Source of the DNA: Fasciolopsis buskii
Taxonomy: Eukaryota > Platyhelminthes > Trematoda > Plagiorchiida > Fasciolidae
Length of the DNA stretch: 64,000 nt
Reading direction: 5' to 3'
Assembly (NCBI GenBank): GCA_008360955.1
Contig: LUCM01000822.1
Coordinates: 772,955-836,954 of the forward strand
Part shown: one piece after another, positions 61,411 through 64,000 of the stretch
Numbering within the stretch: the first letter of the stretch is position 1
Layout of the letters: each line of letters starts with the position of its first letter
Position numbers and translations under genes: made by a program
The notes under the pieces: generated by a model
Told to the model about the DNA's origin: nothing
The model's database searches: none
Seen by the model: the letters and a program-made list of their open reading frames with translations, nothing else

Positions 61411-61930
61411 CACAGCAAGGGACGAGTGCAAACACCTTATCTCAGTGTATGAAGCTTAGTAGACTACGCTGGTTGGGTCACGTGTTGCGTATGACGAGCA
61501 CTCATCTACCAAAGCATGCCCTATTTCGCGTTCCTCTCACGGGGTGGAAGAAGCCATGCGGAGGCCAACAGGTGACGTGGAAACGTGGAATGGGAAAATG
61601 TACAGCAAACTTAGGTAAAATAGGTGTCTCACGTCTTCGCGGATGGGGTCCGAAAGACCTGTCAACTAGCTGACTGGAGACACTGATGGATATGGCAGTG
61701 AACCGTGGACAGTGGTGATTATGTTACCATTTTCTGTCGAATCAGGATGATTGAAAGAGTGCATTTGTACAGTTAGACTGTTCCGTGTGTTGGCTGCTGC
61801 ACCGTTCTTTTCTCCCCTTGCTATAATAGGTCCACTCTCTGTTCTTGCATATTCACTCTTATTTTAGAAACATGTAACTGGGGAAAAGCCAGCGGTCAGT
61901 ATGGCTTACCTTGCTGTTTAACGCTGAACA
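61411..61930 (+). mobile_element. Family A 3' end (C-terminus and 3' UTR), plus strand
   Basis: Plus-strand CMKLSRLRWLGHVLRMTSTH is followed by LTGWKKPCGGQQVTWKRGMG, then RLRGWGPKDLSTS and a stop. This is the same C-terminus as copy 1 (WKKPCGGQQMTWQRGM). The 3' UTR follows to ~61,930, ending 'ctgtttaacgctga'. Because it is less damaged, it gives the best view of how the family A protein ends. Confidence 0.8.
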
Positions 61931-62081
61931 ATTGTGATTATTTGGGGAATTATTGTGGCCACCTTAGAAAATGCTCCGAAAAAAATTATTGCCATTTAGG
62001 TTAGCGCATGAAGTCATATCTTGAATACGATTTACTAGTTTTGAGGCAGAGGAGTAACTCAGTATTAATCATTCGCCATTA

Positions 62082-62513
62082 ATGATACAAAATTACAGCG
62101 AATTCCAAGGCGCGTCTAACGTGAACATTTGTCACTATGAAATTTTGGAATACTGGAACACCTGCGCCGCGGATCTTCTCCACCTTAAGACTGAGAAATT
62201 TGTGCGTTCTTATTTTGGTGGTTACGGGAATTCCGCAACAAACCAAATTCAAATTGGAACTCAAAACTGGGAGTGGCAGATTTCAAATCTTGTGCATGCC
62301 ATCGAAGGGACTGTGGATGCTCTACTGACCGTCCCGGTCACTATTCTGTACCAAATGAACTGGATACCAACTTTGGTATCCACTTCTACATTTTGTACCG
62401 CTTTGGATACTAAGTTCAGACGCGTAATAGAGATCAGCGTATATAAAGCTGAAGTTAACTTCCTAGTGGATTTGGTGCTTGGAATGCTGGGGGGGCAGTT
62501 ACAAAAGTATTAG
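62082..62513 (+). CDS. Unassigned open frame, 143 codons
   Basis: Open from an ATG to TAG, between two transposon blocks. The translation (MIQNYSEFQGASNVNICHYE at the start, NFLVDLVLGMLGGQLQKY at the end) shows no motif I recognise and no signal peptide. No splice partners could be found. It may be an unrecognised retroelement part or chance. Confidence 0.2.
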   Translation: MIQNYSEFQGASNVNICHYEILEYWNTCAADLLHLKTEKFVRSYFGGYGNSATNQIQIGTQNWEWQISNLVHAIEGTVDALLTVPVTILYQMNWIPTLVSTSTFCTALDTKFRRVIEISVYKAEVNFLVDLVLGMLGGQLQKY

Positions 62514-62757
62514 GAAAGCAAACGAATACTAAGCTAAACAGAGTCCATCGTATGCAGGCCGTGACTTATTCTCGGCTTAAAAAGTATTCAATAATTTAGA
62601 AGCTTTACGGATTATTACATGCTTGACCTTAAAAGCGACAAATGGTTCGACTCTTAGTAATACAAGCTTATTTTGCTTGAATAAATGCAGTTTAAACCCT
62701 GTTTGTCTGTGCAGGAGAATAACACAAAGGCACAGTCTAAAAAGTTAAAACAAATTA

Positions 62758-63309
62758 CTACAAAACCACATTTTTAGGAAGCATTGGACTAACCAGACAA
62801 AATATGAATGGGAAGGAGAGATTTGTGGTGTTGCATGTATAACCTGATGCAGATGAACGTGTTGTGTTAATTGTTTTGTTGTCTAGGGTTTGTATTGGGA
62901 CAGAGGGTGAACCAGGGATTTCAAGGGCAACCACAAATTGCTTTTGAACGCACAGTGGAGAATCGTGAAGACGGATCGCGACAGCTTCCGCACTACTCAA
63001 GAGGCGACACTTTGTCAATCTAAGCTGTTGATCCCTGACCTTATACAGGGTCCGGAAAGCTTGCGTTAACTTTACGGTGTGATTAGTCTGTGCTAGACAT
63101 GAAACGACTGCGCCATTAAGCGACTTAATTGTTCCGGTGTCCAACCATGCAAAGTGGTGCTCACGGATGCGCTCAGACAAGCGGATGGTCGTGCGGCCAA
63201 TGTACATTGTCCCACAGGAACAGGTGAATGAATAAACACAAAATGAGGCTGCAAAATCAGGAACTTTGTCTTTCAACCGTAATGACACCACGGGGCGGGA
63301 TTTGAACAA
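62758..63309 (-). pseudogene. GIY-YIG endonuclease domain of the Penelope-like element
   Basis: 183 open codons. The catalytic-type signature CVYSF-TCSCGTMYIGRT is near the start, with Arg and Glu in SERIREH as expected for the family, and zinc-binding-like CxC. The C-terminal half (from ~62,950) looks non-homologous tail. The interval near 63,070-63,130 was the source of, or is related to, the foldback at 37,039-37,147. Confidence 0.75.
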
Positions 63310-64000
63310 GATTCGAAGCTTAGGTACGTAAATGTCTTATTGATAGTTTAGTCAGTTTTCGTCGTGCTATCTCTGCTAGCGTGTCACCTTTGAATGGTAG
63401 AGATATGTATACCGGATTTCTCTCTACCGTCGCCCTCCTGGGAATTTCCTGTTTTGTCTCCAATATATTATCAATTAATCTACTTGGGAAGCCATTTTCA
63501 GTGAATACTCTCCTTATCGTCCGTAGTTCTGCTTCAAGAGTATCTTCTGTGCATAATCATTTTGTTCTGAACATGAGGCATCTAATTAGGTTCCTCTTCA
63601 CATTAGGAGGTACAAGCTGTGAGAGTTGATGTACTGTCCATTCCACGTGGCTTTCCTGTGTACTGAACGCCGAATTGAGCCGTCTTCTCGACAACTTAAT
63701 TGTAAGTTTAGGAATGCTATTTCAATATTCAGCTCCATCTCTGTTGTGGATTTCACATTTGCGTGAGCCAAGTTGAAATTATTCAGCAGTTGAGTAGTTC
63801 TCGTCGAGGGGTTGAGTATACAGAAGACGTCATTCACATAACGTCTATATGAGTAGAGGGTAGGTAGTGACGATTCGAGTAGCCCATGTTGCGGCTTTGC
63901 CATGAAAATGTCAGCTAGTAATGAACCGAGTAGAAATCCCATTGCTACGCCACCCTTTTGGTAGAAAATTTGAGTGTTAAATTTAAACTGGACGTTGTAG
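62758..64000 (-). mobile_element. Penelope-like element, RT and GIY-YIG endonuclease, cut by window edge
   Basis: Minus strand, entering from the right edge. RT end: FKFNTQIFYQKGGVAMGF, LLGSLLADIFMAK (motif B-like), SYRRYVNDVFCI (motif C) and IRRSVHRKATWNGQYINSHS. A frame break follows near 63,600, then ~290 bp of decayed linker, then the GIY-YIG-type endonuclease at 63,309-62,758: FCVYSFTCSCGTMYIGRTTI and RLSERIREH. RT fused to GIY-YIG is diagnostic for Penelope-like elements. Motif C has YVND where YVDD is expected, so this copy is probably dead. Confidence 0.85.

Overview
The window looks like nuclear DNA of a metazoan with long introns and many transposons. The best fit is a flatworm, most likely a digenean trematode. 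That rests on the mix of RTE-type non-LTR retrotransposons, Penelope-like elements and a tRNA-derived SINE around a conserved animal muscle gene. Species cannot be fixed from the sequence alone, and nothing bacterial or plasmid-like is visible.

The one host gene I can assemble with confidence is a complete tropomodulin gene on the minus strand (53,755 down to 20,974; 32.8 kb). Its five coding exons are at 53,547-53,755, 49,794-49,962, 46,934-47,128, 31,450-31,693 and 20,974-21,230. All joins have GT/AG sites and compatible phases, and together they give 357 codons plus a stop, close to the ~359 residues of vertebrate tropomodulins. The four introns are about 3.6, 2.7, 15.2 and 10.2 kb and are largely filled with transposon debris.

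Layout. 1-18 kb: downstream flank with no recognised gene, a dispersed non-coding repeat (about 3.1-3.9 kb, second copy at 30.1-30.7 kb), microsatellites and one weak candidate exon (15.47-15.64 kb). 18.06-19.4 kb: a decayed RTE 3' fragment and a SINE. 19.4-20.97 kb: probable tropomodulin 3' flank/UTR, strongly purine-skewed on the plus strand. 21.2-31.4 kb (intron 4): a long 'family A' RTE-like element with nested insertions. 31.7-46.9 kb (intron 3): two SINEs in a row, another family A copy, a Penelope-like RT fragment, plus-strand RTE fragments, a Penelope-derived foldback inside one of them, and a ~98% identical 212-bp inverted repeat around a 1.05-kb unique spacer. 47.1-49.8 kb (intron 2): a plus-strand RTE fragment and an unassigned 173-codon ORF. 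49.96-53.5 kb (intron 1): a second, almost identical, family A copy. 53.8-62 kb: upstream of the gene, a head-to-head and nested mosaic of at least five RTE-like fragments. 62.75-64 kb: a Penelope-like element (RT plus GIY-YIG endonuclease) running off the window.

The most notable structures are the two ~2.79-kb family A copies, about 99% identical and in direct orientation, which flank exons 2-4 and share the same inactivating changes; the large inverted repeat in intron 3; and the Penelope-derived foldback with a 16-bp target duplication. I found no convincing CRISPR, operon, tRNA or rRNA gene, and no clear novel protein system. The unusual content is structural and transposon-related.
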